Source of the DNA: Kangiella taiwanensis
GTDB taxonomy: Bacteria > Pseudomonadota > Gammaproteobacteria > Enterobacterales > Kangiellaceae
Direction of reading: 5' to 3'
Assembly: GCF_020005165.1 (NCBI RefSeq)
Contig: NZ_JAHCLT010000003.1
Span: 186,001-250,000, forward strand
Length of the DNA: 64,000 nt
The notes beneath the pieces are model-generated. The model was not told the origin of the DNA, did not search any database, and was given only the letters and a program-made list of their open reading frames with translations. Of this stretch, positions 8,717-17,446 are shown in pieces (the first letter of the stretch is position 1; each line of letters begins with the position of its first letter). Made by a program: the position numbers and the translations under genes.

Positions 8717-9357
8717 GACATCACCTGCCGATAAAAGACTGCTAGCACCTTTTCAATCTGTAGCTGCACCTCTTCGACCGTTCCTTCAGCGTTAATCACT
8801 TTCATACGCTCGGGCTCTGTAGCGGCAATATCGAGGTAGCCTTGTCGTACTTTTTTGAAAAACTCAATTTTTTCTTCTTCAAAACGATCAACAGGGCCAC
8901 GCTTTCTGGCTCGCTCAAGACCTACTTCAATCGGCAAGTCGAGCATTAAAGTTAAGTCTGGCTTAAAACCTTGTAATGACCATGCTTCAAGTTGACGTAA
9001 CTTTTCAAAACCTAAATCACGGCCCGCACCTTGATAGGCGAAGCTTGCATCCGTGAATCTGTCACACAACACCCATGCACCTCTTTCAAGTGCAGGCTGA
9101 ATTTTCTGATAGACATGCTGGCATCGCGCCGCAAACATCAATAATAATTCGGTTTGACTATTCACTTTCTCTTCGCGCTTGCTCAATAGTAACTCACGAA
9201 TTTCTTCAGCAAATGGAGTTCCACCAGGTTCACGTGTATGGATCACCTCATGACCTTTACTTTCGAGCCACTGTTTAACGTAAGCCATGTTGGTCGACTT
9301 ACCGACGCCCTCTGTGCCTTCTACCGTAATGAAGCGGCCTTTTGTTGATGCAGTCAT
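8713..9357 (-). CDS. tmk: Thymidylate kinase
   Basis: A 214-residue enzyme phosphorylating dTMP to dTDP, an essential step in dTTP synthesis. The P-loop GTEGVGKST is at about residues 14-22, followed by TREPGGTPFAEEIR (the conserved DR/E-PGGT region), CDRFTDASFAYQGAGRDLG in the dTMP-binding core, and a LID region RARKRGPVDRFE. Length is normal. It sits 2 bp after mltG and overlaps holB by 4 bp, so mltG-tmk-holB form a tight operon. Confidence 0.95.
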   Translation of the reverse strand: MTASTKGRFITVEGTEGVGKSTNMAYVKQWLESKGHEVIHTREPGGTPFAEEIRELLLSKREEKVNSQTELLLMFAARCQHVYQKIQPALERGAWVLCDRFTDASFAYQGAGRDLGFEKLRQLEAWSLQGFKPDLTLMLDLPIEVGLERARKRGPVDRFEEEKIEFFKKVRQGYLDIAATEPERMKVINAEGTVEEVQLQIEKVLAVFYRQVMS

Positions 9358-9359
9358 AA

Positions 9360-10361
9360 TTAACGCTTTAATTGATATTTACGAACCGCGCGATTGTGCT
9401 CGGCTAATGTTTTGCTGAAGTAATGGCTACCATCACCCTTGGCTACGAAGTACAAAGTCTCACCATCGGCAGGGTTCATCGCAGCATGAATGGCATCTCT
9501 ACCAACAATCGCAATTGGCGTCGGTGGCAAGCCTTTATGGACGTATGTATTCCATTGATGTGGATTGCGAATATCCCGGCGGCGTATATTGCCATCAAAG
9601 TCGGGCAGTAAGCCATAGATAATTGTCGGATCCGTTTGTAGCAACATGCCCCGCTCTAAACGGCGAACGAAAACACCTGAAATCTGAGAGCGCTCGCTTG
9701 GTACCGCCGTCTCTTTCTCAATAATAGACGCCATGATTAAAGCCTCATAAGGCTCTTCATAGGGCAAACCATCAGCGCGCTTAGCCCACTCCTCTTCCAA
9801 CACTCGGTTTAAGCGCTCATGAGCTCGCTTTAAGATATCGATATCCGTATCACCTTTGGTGAATTGATAGGTATCAGCAAAAAACAAACCCTCAGGATAA
9901 TCATTACCAGTAAACGAAAGTTGATGCCAATCTTGTGCAAAAACTTGTTTACCATCAATTGTTTGTACTAGATCTTTATTCTTGGCCAACGCTGCGAGCA
10001 CTTCATAAATGTTGGCGCCTTCAACTAACGTCACCTGATAACTAATCACGTCGCCAGCGACCAGCTTTTGTAATATATCTACCGCAGTCATGTCAGAGGT
10101 CACAGCATAGTTACCCGCCTTAATATCACGGAGCTCTGGTTTAAGGCGCATGAGAATTTGATAGTAGTAATAATTATCGATACGTCCCTCGTCATACCAT
10201 TGCTGGCCAAGGCCAAATGCACTCTGTCCTTTTTTTACCTCAAGTTCTTGCTGTAAACCTAAGGGCTTGTCGACAAAACCTTGAAATCCGTGCCATAAAT
10301 AAGCTGTCACACCCGCAAAGGCGATCACAACCACCAGTAAAAAGAGTAAGAATTTTTTCAT
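9360..10361 (-). CDS. mltG: Endolytic murein transglycosylase MltG
   Basis: A 333-residue inner-membrane enzyme cleaving nascent glycan strands and thought to terminate peptidoglycan polymerisation. One N-terminal transmembrane segment (about residues 4-24) is followed by a LysM-like region and the YceG catalytic domain. ALIMASIIEKETAVPSERS contains the conserved catalytic Glu, and LQTDPTIIYGL and YNTY-type sequence (QWNTYVHKGLPPTPI) are family signatures. It lies between pabC and tmk, as in E. coli and relatives. Confidence 0.94.
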   Translation of the reverse strand: MKKFLLFLLVVVIAFAGVTAYLWHGFQGFVDKPLGLQQELEVKKGQSAFGLGQQWYDEGRIDNYYYYQILMRLKPELRDIKAGNYAVTSDMTAVDILQKLVAGDVISYQVTLVEGANIYEVLAALAKNKDLVQTIDGKQVFAQDWHQLSFTGNDYPEGLFFADTYQFTKGDTDIDILKRAHERLNRVLEEEWAKRADGLPYEEPYEALIMASIIEKETAVPSERSQISGVFVRRLERGMLLQTDPTIIYGLLPDFDGNIRRRDIRNPHQWNTYVHKGLPPTPIAIVGRDAIHAAMNPADGETLYFVAKGDGSHYFSKTLAEHNRAVRKYQLKR

Positions 10362-10393
10362 TAAGAATCGTATCGTAATCGTTATATTCAGTA

Positions 10394-11209
10394 TTAACGT
10401 AACGCACTGTCGCGGTACTGTTGTTGTAAAGCAGCCACCTCAGGTGAAATCTCATAGTGATGCTGCAAAATTTTTGTTACAGGAATCATACCGTAAAGTG
10501 CATTAGAAACCATACAGTATTGTGCATCGCTCAATATATCCAGACCGAAAACGGCTTCTTTAACATGAGCTTGCGTCCCTAATAGCCAGCGCCTAACAGT
10601 ACCATCTACACCGGATTCGTCAACTTGTGGCGTTAACCATTCGCCGTTCTGATAAAAGTAAATGTTGGTTTTACTTCCACCTACAATTCGCTGATTGGCC
10701 AACATAATACCATCAAAACATGGCGCTATAATCTCGTTTTGCGCGAGAACTTGGGGCAAACGGTTCAGGTGCTTAATACCAGCAAGTGCAGTATTGATGC
10801 TATCACTGGTTTCACACAGTCCAATTTCGACACCGTGCTGCTGGCTATGTTCGATATCCTGTGGCAAAGCTCCCCAGCTGAGGATTCGTTGAATCTGTGG
10901 CGAGTCTGGGGCTCGATAACCACGACTACCCGAACCGCGAGTAATGGTTAAACGTATGACACCATCCTCTTCAGGCTGAGCGGCTATCAACTCAGCCACT
11001 TCCTGCTCAAGCTGTTTAGTACCAATCGTTGGGAAGTTAAGCTTTAATTGACTAGAACGGATCCTTTCAGCATGCAATGGCCAATGCTCAACTTTGTTAT
11101 TGCGGACTCGTAATGTTGAGAAAAAGCCATCGCCATACAATAAACCACGGTCTGAAACATCAACAATTGTTAAATCTTGTCCATTCACCAGCGTTTGAGA
11201 CATTGCCAC
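10394..11209 (-). CDS. pabC: Aminodeoxychorismate lyase
   Basis: A 271-residue fold-type IV PLP enzyme converting 4-amino-4-deoxychorismate to p-aminobenzoate and pyruvate for folate synthesis. The PLP lysine is probably K146 in GIKHLNRL. DRGLLYGDGFFSTLRV near residue 20 and LTITRGSGSRGY near 87 are typical. The open frame starts with GTG at 11209; an ATG two codons later (11203) fits the family start equally well, and one AAAGG sits ahead of both. In most relatives pabC directly follows fabF. Here a divergent gene (11402-12271) separates them, so pabC must have its own promoter in 11210-11400. Confidence 0.92.
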   Translation of the reverse strand: MAMSQTLVNGQDLTIVDVSDRGLLYGDGFFSTLRVRNNKVEHWPLHAERIRSSQLKLNFPTIGTKQLEQEVAELIAAQPEEDGVIRLTITRGSGSRGYRAPDSPQIQRILSWGALPQDIEHSQQHGVEIGLCETSDSINTALAGIKHLNRLPQVLAQNEIIAPCFDGIMLANQRIVGGSKTNIYFYQNGEWLTPQVDESGVDGTVRRWLLGTQAHVKEAVFGLDILSDAQYCMVSNALYGMIPVTKILQHHYEISPEVAALQQQYRDSALR

Positions 11210-11401
11210 ATATACCTTTCAGAAAAACTTGGCTATTATTCGAACTAATAATTATAACGAAAAAAAATCCTTTAAAGAGTATCAACTTTAAAAGAAGCGC
11301 ACCCCACATAGCTTACACTCGGAAAATTCATAAGGCTATAGTCTCGCCTTTTGGATCAAGTTTTATTTGTGCATTGTTAGGAACAGTAGAAGCGGAATGA
11401 T

Positions 11402-12271
11402 ATGAAAACTTTAAAAATAGTGGGAATGGTTTTGTTGATGTCACTGACACCAACACTCTGGGCTGTGGAAGTCTTCTTCACTGACTTCGAAGAAGCTATT
11501 GATGACTTTAATGGTGACGGAGATGGTTTTGTCACAACCCTTGATGGCTGGCAAAGCTCAGCAGGTGCTATTGAGTGGTGGGACGATGCCCCGGGGCGTT
11601 CAGCTCAAGAAGGTCAATTTTATATTGAATTAAATGCCTCGAGTTTATTCCAGAGTGCCACGGATATTTACCGTGATATTAATACGATTGATGGCGTTAA
11701 TTACCGTTTGAGCTTTATTTATGCTGGGCGCGTAACTTACGACGAAACGGTCAATAGAGTTCAAGTATCAGTTGGTGGCAATAATCTTGGCACCTTTATC
11801 GACGACGCCAGCTCAAATACTGATCATAACTGGCAGTCAGCCACGGTAACCTTCACGGGAACAGGCGCTACAGAACGCATAGAGTTCCAGAGCACAGGCT
11901 TAACCATCGACGCAGGACGCGGTATGCGGCTTGATGCGATTAGGCTTGAATACACGTCACACGATATCGCTGTCGTTAAAACGGACAGCAAGACTGGCTT
12001 TCAGCCGGGTGATAGCGCTTCTTACACCATTACAGTCACTAATAATGGCCCAGACGACGCGCTGGATATTGAAATTACTGATACGTTACCTAACGGTGTA
12101 GAACTCAGCGGCTTATGGAGCTGTAGTGCTCCGGCAGGCTCCTCATGCAGTTCTAACTCGGGAGGTTCTGCAGGTGATACGTCGATAGCCCTAACCGCGG
12201 ATATAGCAAACGGAGACACTATCGTTGTGACAGTACCAGTGACTTATTCCACTGATCCAAGCGATTATTAA
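11402..12271 (+). CDS. Secreted protein with a DUF11-type repeat, inserted between pabC and fabF
   Basis: A 289-residue exported protein. The signal peptide is about residues 1-21 (MVLLMSLTPTLWA). The N-terminal beta-rich domain (about 22-180) has FNGDGDGF and DGWQSSAGAIEWWDD, like jelly-roll modules of surface proteins. About 183-285 is one DUF11-type immunoglobulin-like repeat (YTITVTNNGPDDALDIEITD). Such proteins usually have many repeats or a sorting tail; this one stops after a single repeat, immediately followed by a terminator, so the end looks genuine. It is the only plus-strand gene between 1 and 19.6 kb. Function is unknown; an adhesive or surface role is possible. Confidence 0.8.
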   Translation: MKTLKIVGMVLLMSLTPTLWAVEVFFTDFEEAIDDFNGDGDGFVTTLDGWQSSAGAIEWWDDAPGRSAQEGQFYIELNASSLFQSATDIYRDINTIDGVNYRLSFIYAGRVTYDETVNRVQVSVGGNNLGTFIDDASSNTDHNWQSATVTFTGTGATERIEFQSTGLTIDAGRGMRLDAIRLEYTSHDIAVVKTDSKTGFQPGDSASYTITVTNNGPDDALDIEITDTLPNGVELSGLWSCSAPAGSSCSSNSGGSAGDTSIALTADIANGDTIVVTVPVTYSTDPSDY

Positions 12272-12275
12272 GAGA

Positions 12276-12306
12276 TAAAAAAAAGCGGCCTAAGCCGCTT
12301 TTTATT
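12276..12306. terminator. Bidirectional Rho-independent terminator between the DUF11 gene and fabF
   Basis: AAAGCGGC and GCCGCTTT flank a four-base loop, with an A run on one side and a T run on the other. It ends transcription from the plus-strand DUF11 gene and, read on the other strand, from fabF. Confidence 0.88.
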
Positions 12307-12323
12307 TCTACATCGAATGCTAA

Positions 12324-13562
12324 CTAGATTTTGCTGAATAGCAGTGAACCGTTTGTACCACCGAAACCAAACGAGTTACACAGAACGTGCTTCAACTCAG
12401 TCTGACGCGCGGTGTGTGGTACATAATCGAGATCACAGCCTTCACCTGGGTTGTCTAGATTAACTGTTGGTGGTGCAACTTGGTTAACCAAAGCTAGCAC
12501 ACTAAAAATAGACTCAACTGCACCCGCAGCACCTAGCAAGTGGCCTGTCATCGACTTCGTTGAACTGACCATCACTTTTTTCGCATGATCGCCAAATACA
12601 GACTTAACAGCGTCAGTTTCAGCAATATCACCGGCTGGTGTCGACGTACCATGTGCATTGATATACTGGATGTCTGAAACGTTAAGTTGTGCATCGTTAA
12701 TGGCATTAACCATAGCTGCACCAGCACCCTCACCGCCAGGTGAAGGAGCTGTAATGTGGTGTGCGTCAGCGCTCATGCCAAAACCGGTAAGTTCGGCATA
12801 AATTTTCGCGCCACGAGCCTTGGCATGCTCGTATTCTTCTAACATCATAACGCCAGCACCATCACCCATCACAAAACCGTCACGGTCTTTATCCCAAGGG
12901 CGACTCGCGGCATGTGGATTGTCGTTACGAGTAGATAAAGCTTTTGCTGAGCTAAATCCACCTAATGCAACAGGAGTCGTTGCTTTTTCAGCACCGCCAG
13001 CAAGCATTGCATCAGCGTCGCCGTAAGCAATCATACGCGCTGCATGACCAATCGTATGAACACCTGTCGTACACGCCGTAACAATAGCGATATTAGGCCC
13101 TTTCAAGCCGTAATTGATCGACAGGTGGCCAGAAATCATATTAATAATCGAGCCAGGAACGAAAAATGGTGAAATTTTACGTGGTCCAGATTTGTCCCAT
13201 AGTAGGGTATTTTTCTCGATAGTTTCTAAACCACCGATACCAGCACCAACGCAAGCGCCAATACGCCCGGCATTTTCTGGCGTGACTTCTAGCCCCGAGT
13301 CTTCCCAAGCTTGAGCCCCTGCAACGATACCGTACTGAATAAACGGGTCCATGCGGCGAGCATCTTTCTTAGAAACTGCAGGCTCGGGATCAAAGTTTTT
13401 AACTGCGCAAGAAAATCGAGTGTTAAACTCGCTTGCATCAAAATCTTCAATCGGGCCAGCGCCACTACGTCCGGCAAGAATACCTTCCCAAGAATCTTTA
13501 ATGTTGTTACCTAGCGGGCTCAACATGCCTAGGCCAGTAACAACAACTCTACGCTTACTCAA
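12324..13562 (-). CDS. fabF: 3-oxoacyl-[acyl-carrier-protein] synthase II
   Basis: A 412-residue condensing enzyme extending acyl-ACP with malonyl-ACP. The active-site Cys is C164 (TACTTGVH); the two catalytic His lie in [11 protein letters not shown] and [11 protein letters not shown]. The frame stays open to 13580, but both possible starts there are TTG. The TTG at 13562 has GAGAGG six bases ahead and gives [19 protein letters not shown], matching the family start and length, so I chose it. It follows acpP, though a strong hairpin terminator (13673-13712) lies between them, so fabF probably receives only read-through or has its own promoter. Confidence 0.95.
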   Translation of the reverse strand: MSKRRVVVTGLGMLSPLGNNIKDSWEGILAGRSGAGPIEDFDASEFNTRFSCAVKNFDPEPAVSKKDARRMDPFIQYGIVAGAQAWEDSGLEVTPENAGRIGACVGAGIGGLETIEKNTLLWDKSGPRKISPFFVPGSIINMISGHLSINYGLKGPNIAIVTACTTGVHTIGHAARMIAYGDADAMLAGGAEKATTPVALGGFSSAKALSTRNDNPHAASRPWDKDRDGFVMGDGAGVMMLEEYEHAKARGAKIYAELTGFGMSADAHHITAPSPGGEGAGAAMVNAINDAQLNVSDIQYINAHGTSTPAGDIAETDAVKSVFGDHAKKVMVSSTKSMTGHLLGAAGAVESIFSVLALVNQVAPPTVNLDNPGEGCDLDYVPHTARQTELKHVLCNSFGFGGTNGSLLFSKI

Positions 13563-13672
13563 GGAACACCTCTCGTTCAATAACTTATATGGCCATTTGG
13601 AGTTTGGGGAGTCTTATCGGTTGGATCACTGAGTTCGACCGAACCCAAAGACGTCAAGAATCATGACCTGAT

Positions 13673-13712
13673 TAAAAAAATGGGCAAAATACTTTCGTAT
13701 TTCACCCATTAT
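13673..13712 (-). terminator. Rho-independent terminator downstream of acpP
   Basis: Nested stems AATGGG/CCCATT and AAATAC/GTATTT with a TTTC loop, followed on the minus strand by seven T residues. It lies in the 213-bp acpP-fabF gap and could set a high acpP-to-fabF transcript ratio, as is known in other bacteria that need much more ACP than synthase. Confidence 0.82.
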
Positions 13713-13775
13713 ATTCGTTAACTATGACAATAAAATGTACAAATAGAGTCACGAATGTTTTTCAGACGAGTTGGC

Positions 13776-14015
13776 TTACGCGTCAACATTAGCCTTAATG
13801 TAATCAATCGCTGCTTGAACAGTGTTGATTTTTTCGGCTTCTTCGTCTGGGATTTCAGTGTCGAACTCTTCTTCAAGAGCCATAACCAACTCAACTGTAT
13901 CCAATGAATCAGCACCTAGATCGTCAACAAAAGACGCTTCAGCTGTAACTTCATCTTCTTTAACGCCTAGTTGTTCAACAACGATACCTTTTACGCGTTC
14001 TTCAATAGTACTCAT
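13776..14015 (-). CDS. acpP: Acyl carrier protein
   Basis: A 79-residue acidic carrier protein that holds growing acyl chains. The phosphopantetheine-bearing serine is S37 in [13 protein letters not shown]. The frame is open for 22 more codons upstream, but the ATG at 14015 is preceded by GAGG and gives [17 protein letters not shown], the family start; the extension is not conserved-looking. It lies between fabG (422 bp upstream, an unusually wide gap filled with palindromic DNA) and fabF. Confidence 0.96.
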   Translation of the reverse strand: MSTIEERVKGIVVEQLGVKEDEVTAEASFVDDLGADSLDTVELVMALEEEFDTEIPDEEAEKINTVQAAIDYIKANVDA

Positions 14016-14437
14016 CTGTTTAAATTCCTCATTTATTTCCACAGTATCACACTGCGTGGGTAGTTTAGTTAACTGAACCAAAGTTGCAAGTCTAAATTAC
14101 CTTTTTCGCAAAAGGTCAGACCACGCATAAATTACAACTTATGGCTAAAAATTAAAAGCAGATAATAACAAAAATCACCTGCTCGTCACAAAATTATTTC
14201 TTAAAAAACTTAAGGTTATGGGGTACAAATTATTTATAGCACTAGCTCTGTAACGCTCAGGATCTTAGATCAAGCCATGGTATGACATGGTTATCATCAC
14301 GCTAAGATTCTAAATCTAGAGCCGAGTATTTTGGTTGATGGCGAGGCTTGCTGATTAAATTTTTAAGGCATGGGTAATAAACCCATAACTTACAAAATTT
14401 AATCAGCGTAACGAAGCCACCAGGCAAAATAATCGCT
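14016..14437. other. acpP-fabG intergenic region with a palindromic repeat
   Basis: A 422-bp stretch without a credible gene, unusual because fabG and acpP are normally close. It must contain the acpP promoter. The fabG-proximal half carries an imperfect palindrome: GGCGAGGC (14340-14347), arm CTGATTAAATTTT (14351-14363), a central TGGGT/ACCCA dyad (14371-14385) and the inverted arm (14394-14406). A related structure lies between fabH and fabD. A weaker symmetric stretch (GATCTTAG...CTAAGATT) lies near 14260-14312. Confidence 0.6.
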
Positions 14438-15184
14438 CTAGATCATGTGCATCCCGCCGTTAACGTTAATTGTCTCGCCAGTAATATAACCCGCTTGATC
14501 TGACGCCAAGAAACCGACTGCATTAGCGATTTCTTCTGGCTGACCTAAGCGGTTCATTGGGATTTGATCAAACATTACTTGACGTTGCTCATCATTCAGA
14601 GCTTTTGTCATATCAGTATCAATAAAGCCTGGCGCAACAACATTGACTGTAATGCCACGAGAGCCCACTTCGCGAGCTAACGATTTAGAAAAACCAATCA
14701 AACCAGCTTTCGCTGCTGAGTAGTTAGCTTGGCCTGCATTACCCATAGTGCCGACAACGGAACCAATGGTTACGATGCGGCCCCACTTGGCCTTCATCAT
14801 GCCACGCAAACATGCTTTCGATAGCCTAAAAATAGAGGTTAAGTTTGTCTCTAAAATACTATCCCATTCGTCATCTTTCATACGCATTAGGAGGTTATCA
14901 CGGGTGATACCAGCATTATTGACCAAGATATCCGGGGTTCTGCCCTGCTCGTCTTTAACTAAGTCTAGGACATTTTTAATGCTTTCGACGTCTGTTACGT
15001 TCAGGCAAAGACCTTTACCATTAAGACCTGCAGCCCTAAAGTTTTCAGTAATTCTTTCAGCGCCTGACTCAGACGTTGCTGTACCGTAAACCACAGCACC
15101 AGATTGCGATAGATTGTGCGCAATCGCTTGACCAATACCACGGCTGGCGCCTGTGACTAGTGCGATTTTTCCTTCATTACTCAT
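14438..15184 (-). CDS. fabG: 3-oxoacyl-[acyl-carrier-protein] reductase
   Basis: A 248-residue short-chain dehydrogenase reducing 3-ketoacyl-ACP with NADPH. The cofactor loop VTGASRGIGQAIA is at about residues 10-22, NNAG at 89-92, N114, and the catalytic S142, Y155, K159 (YSAAK). The C-terminal PGFIDTDMT is typical. It lies 20 bp after fabD on the same strand. The downstream gap to acpP is large and holds a repeat element. Confidence 0.96.
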   Translation of the reverse strand: MSNEGKIALVTGASRGIGQAIAHNLSQSGAVVYGTATSESGAERITENFRAAGLNGKGLCLNVTDVESIKNVLDLVKDEQGRTPDILVNNAGITRDNLLMRMKDDEWDSILETNLTSIFRLSKACLRGMMKAKWGRIVTIGSVVGTMGNAGQANYSAAKAGLIGFSKSLAREVGSRGITVNVVAPGFIDTDMTKALNDEQRQVMFDQIPMNRLGQPEEIANAVGFLASDQAGYITGETINVNGGMHMI

Positions 15185-15204
15185 ATTATTACTTACCTAC
15201 CAAT

Positions 15205-16131
15205 TTAGTCTGCTAATGCAGCTTCAAATTTATCTAATGTACCTAGCGGCTTGCCTGTTAAGCTGCGATCGATGCGCTTAGCCAAACCACATAAAACGTT
15301 GCCAGTGCCACACTCATACAGAGTCTCCGCGCCCTCGTCTTTTAAACGCTGCACCGTTTCAGTCCAACGCACAGGGTTATACAGTTGACGAATCAATGCA
15401 TCCTTAATCGCATCCGCTGTGGCTTCTGCTGAAACATCAACATTATTAATCACTGGTATGTCAGGATTGTTAAAGTTAATGGATTCTAGCTTTTCAGCCA
15501 GCTTCTCCGCTGCAGGCTTCATTAGTGCGCAATGTGACGGAACGCTGACGGGCAAAGGTAATGCACGCTTAGCACCAGCTTCTTTACATGCTTCCATCGC
15601 ACGCTCTACGGCTTCTGCACTGCCTGCAATAACCACTTGTCCTGGTGAGTTATAGTTTACAGCCTCAACAACATCACCCTGAGCGCTATCAGAACAGGCC
15701 TGACGTACTTTATCGTCACCTAAGCCAATAATCGCCGCCATCTTGCCCGTTCCAGCAGGAACCGCAGCTTGCATAAACTCGCCACGAGCCTGAACTAACG
15801 CTGCCGCATCTTTTAGCGATAATACGCCAGAGGCAACAAGTGCACTGTACTCGCCCAAGCTGTGACCTGCTAAGAAAGAAGGTTTCTCACCACCTTTTTC
15901 TTGCCACAAACGCCATAAAGCGATACTCGCCGTTAACAGTGCTGGCTGGGTGTATTGAGTTTGATTCAACTTTTCTTCATCATTTTGAACCAAATCCCAA
16001 AGGTTATAACCCAAGCCTTCACTCGCCTCGGCAAAGGTTAACTCAACTAAAGGAGTTGTCTCCGCTATATCCGCTAGCATACCTAGCGCCTGCGAACCCT
16101 GACCCGGAAATACAAATGCTGTTTTACTCAT
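15205..16131 (-). CDS. fabD: Malonyl-CoA:ACP transacylase
   Basis: Transfers malonyl from CoA to ACP. The nucleophile is S91 in GHSLGEYSA, with a conserved His in VPSHCALM near residue 200. I placed the start at ATG 16131 (MSKTAFVFPGQGSQ, 308 residues), the family's usual N-terminus. The frame is open to a TTG at 16143, which would add four residues. It is followed by fabG at 20 bp and separated from fabH by about 300 bp of palindromic DNA. Confidence 0.95.
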   Translation of the reverse strand: MSKTAFVFPGQGSQALGMLADIAETTPLVELTFAEASEGLGYNLWDLVQNDEEKLNQTQYTQPALLTASIALWRLWQEKGGEKPSFLAGHSLGEYSALVASGVLSLKDAAALVQARGEFMQAAVPAGTGKMAAIIGLGDDKVRQACSDSAQGDVVEAVNYNSPGQVVIAGSAEAVERAMEACKEAGAKRALPLPVSVPSHCALMKPAAEKLAEKLESINFNNPDIPVINNVDVSAEATADAIKDALIRQLYNPVRWTETVQRLKDEGAETLYECGTGNVLCGLAKRIDRSLTGKPLGTLDKFEAALAD

Positions 16132-16434
16132 AATACTGCTCAACTTAAAATCTATTTTGTTTTATATCAATAAGTTAATCTTATCTTTTAAAGTAAGGTT
16201 TTAAACGAAAAAGAGCTAGACGATGCTGAGGCTCTTTTGATCTTTAAGACATCGGATCCCGCGGTTAAACCGCGGGATGACGCTTAACCTGTTCTTCTTG
16301 AAGTATCCTTCAGACCTTAAAATTTCAGGATACAGGTTAGGCGAGGCAAAAATCATTTTTATAGCGCAGTTTAGTAATTCTAAATGAGCAGATAAAAATG
16401 ATTTTTAACAATGCATAACCGAAATACTGGAATT
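16132..16434. other. fabH-fabD intergenic region with several palindromes
   Basis: About 300 bp with no gene but four inverted-repeat structures in series. These are an AAAAGAGC/GCTCTTTT hairpin (16209-16238, with a T run on the minus strand); a 23-bp near-perfect palindrome ATCCCGCGGTT/AACCGCGGGAT (16256-16278) of REP type; GTATCCT/AGGATAC nested in AACCTG/CAGGTT (about 16286-16338); and the arm pair AAAAATCATTTTTA/TAAAAATGATTTTT (16348-16361, 16393-16406) around GTTTAGTAATTCTAAAT. The first may act as a partial terminator behind fabH. Confidence 0.65.
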
Positions 16435-17397
16435 TTAGTACTTTATGAGCGCCGAACCCCAGGTAAAGCCGCCACCGAAACTCTCTAGCAAGCAAACATC
16501 ACCTCGCTTAATACGACCATCTGCTATTGCTTCACACATGGCTAATGGGATCGAGGCGCTTGATGTGTTGCCGTGTTTGTCGACTGTGACCACAACTTTA
16601 TCCATACCCGCGCCAAGCTTCTTTGCAGTCGCTTGAATAATACGGATGTTGGCTTGGTGTGGAATGAGCCAATCGATGTCGTCTTTGGTCATGTTGTTCG
16701 CTTCAAGCGTTTCATCAACAATGCTGCTCAGTGTTTTAACTGCAACTTTGAATACTTCGTTGCCACGCATAACGATTTGTGGCTCTGGGAAATCACCCAA
16801 CTGATCACGCAAGCCATTGTTACAATACAATAAATCGCCGTAACCGCCATCTGCATGGATATGCGTTGATAAAATACCTGGCTCGTCACTAGCAGTAACA
16901 ACCGCTGCGCCAGCACCATCACCAAAAATCACGCAAGTCGTACGATCTTCCCAGTTAACAAGGCGTGATAGTACTTCTGTACCTACCACTAGAACGTTTT
17001 TGCGGTGACCTGTTTTAATAAACTGATCGGCAATACTTAAGCCATAAACAAAGCCTGGGCAAGCAGTAGTAATGTCAAAGGCTGGAACGCCGCCAATACC
17101 TAGCTCGTGCCCGATATAACAAGCAGAGCTTGGGAACATTTTGTCTGGCGTTGCCGTACCGACAACAATCATATCGATGTCTTTAGCGTCAATTCCTGCG
17201 TCAGCAATGGCTTTTTTTGCTGCTTCAACACCAAGATGCGATGCTGACTGATCATCCGCCGCAATGTGACGGGTTTTGATGCCCGTACGCTCAGTAATCC
17301 ACTGATCTGAAGTCTCTACTATTTTTTCCAAATCGGCGTTAGTTAACACCTTCTCTGGTAAATAACTGCCCATGCCTAAAATTCGAGAATGTTTCAC
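16435..17397 (-). CDS. fabH: 3-oxoacyl-[acyl-carrier-protein] synthase III
   Basis: A 320-residue enzyme starting fatty acid synthesis by condensing acetyl-CoA with malonyl-ACP. The active-site Cys is C113 in [11 protein letters not shown]; the His lies in IPHQANIR and the Asn in HGNTSSAS. The N-terminus [17 protein letters not shown] and WITERTGI are diagnostic. It is 49 bp downstream of plsX on the same strand, as in most Proteobacteria. Confidence 0.96.
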   Translation of the reverse strand: MKHSRILGMGSYLPEKVLTNADLEKIVETSDQWITERTGIKTRHIAADDQSASHLGVEAAKKAIADAGIDAKDIDMIVVGTATPDKMFPSSACYIGHELGIGGVPAFDITTACPGFVYGLSIADQFIKTGHRKNVLVVGTEVLSRLVNWEDRTTCVIFGDGAGAAVVTASDEPGILSTHIHADGGYGDLLYCNNGLRDQLGDFPEPQIVMRGNEVFKVAVKTLSSIVDETLEANNMTKDDIDWLIPHQANIRIIQATAKKLGAGMDKVVVTVDKHGNTSSASIPLAMCEAIADGRIKRGDVCLLESFGGGFTWGSALIKY

Positions 17398-17446
17398 ACT
17401 ATCTACCTTTACTTTTAATCGTCTCGTTAATCGTCAAATCAGAGTC

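Noticed and set aside
11077-11400. 107-codon plus-strand frame upstream of the DUF11-type gene
   Set aside because: Its first third is antisense to pabC; no signal for translation, and the rest is the pabC/DUF11 promoter region.
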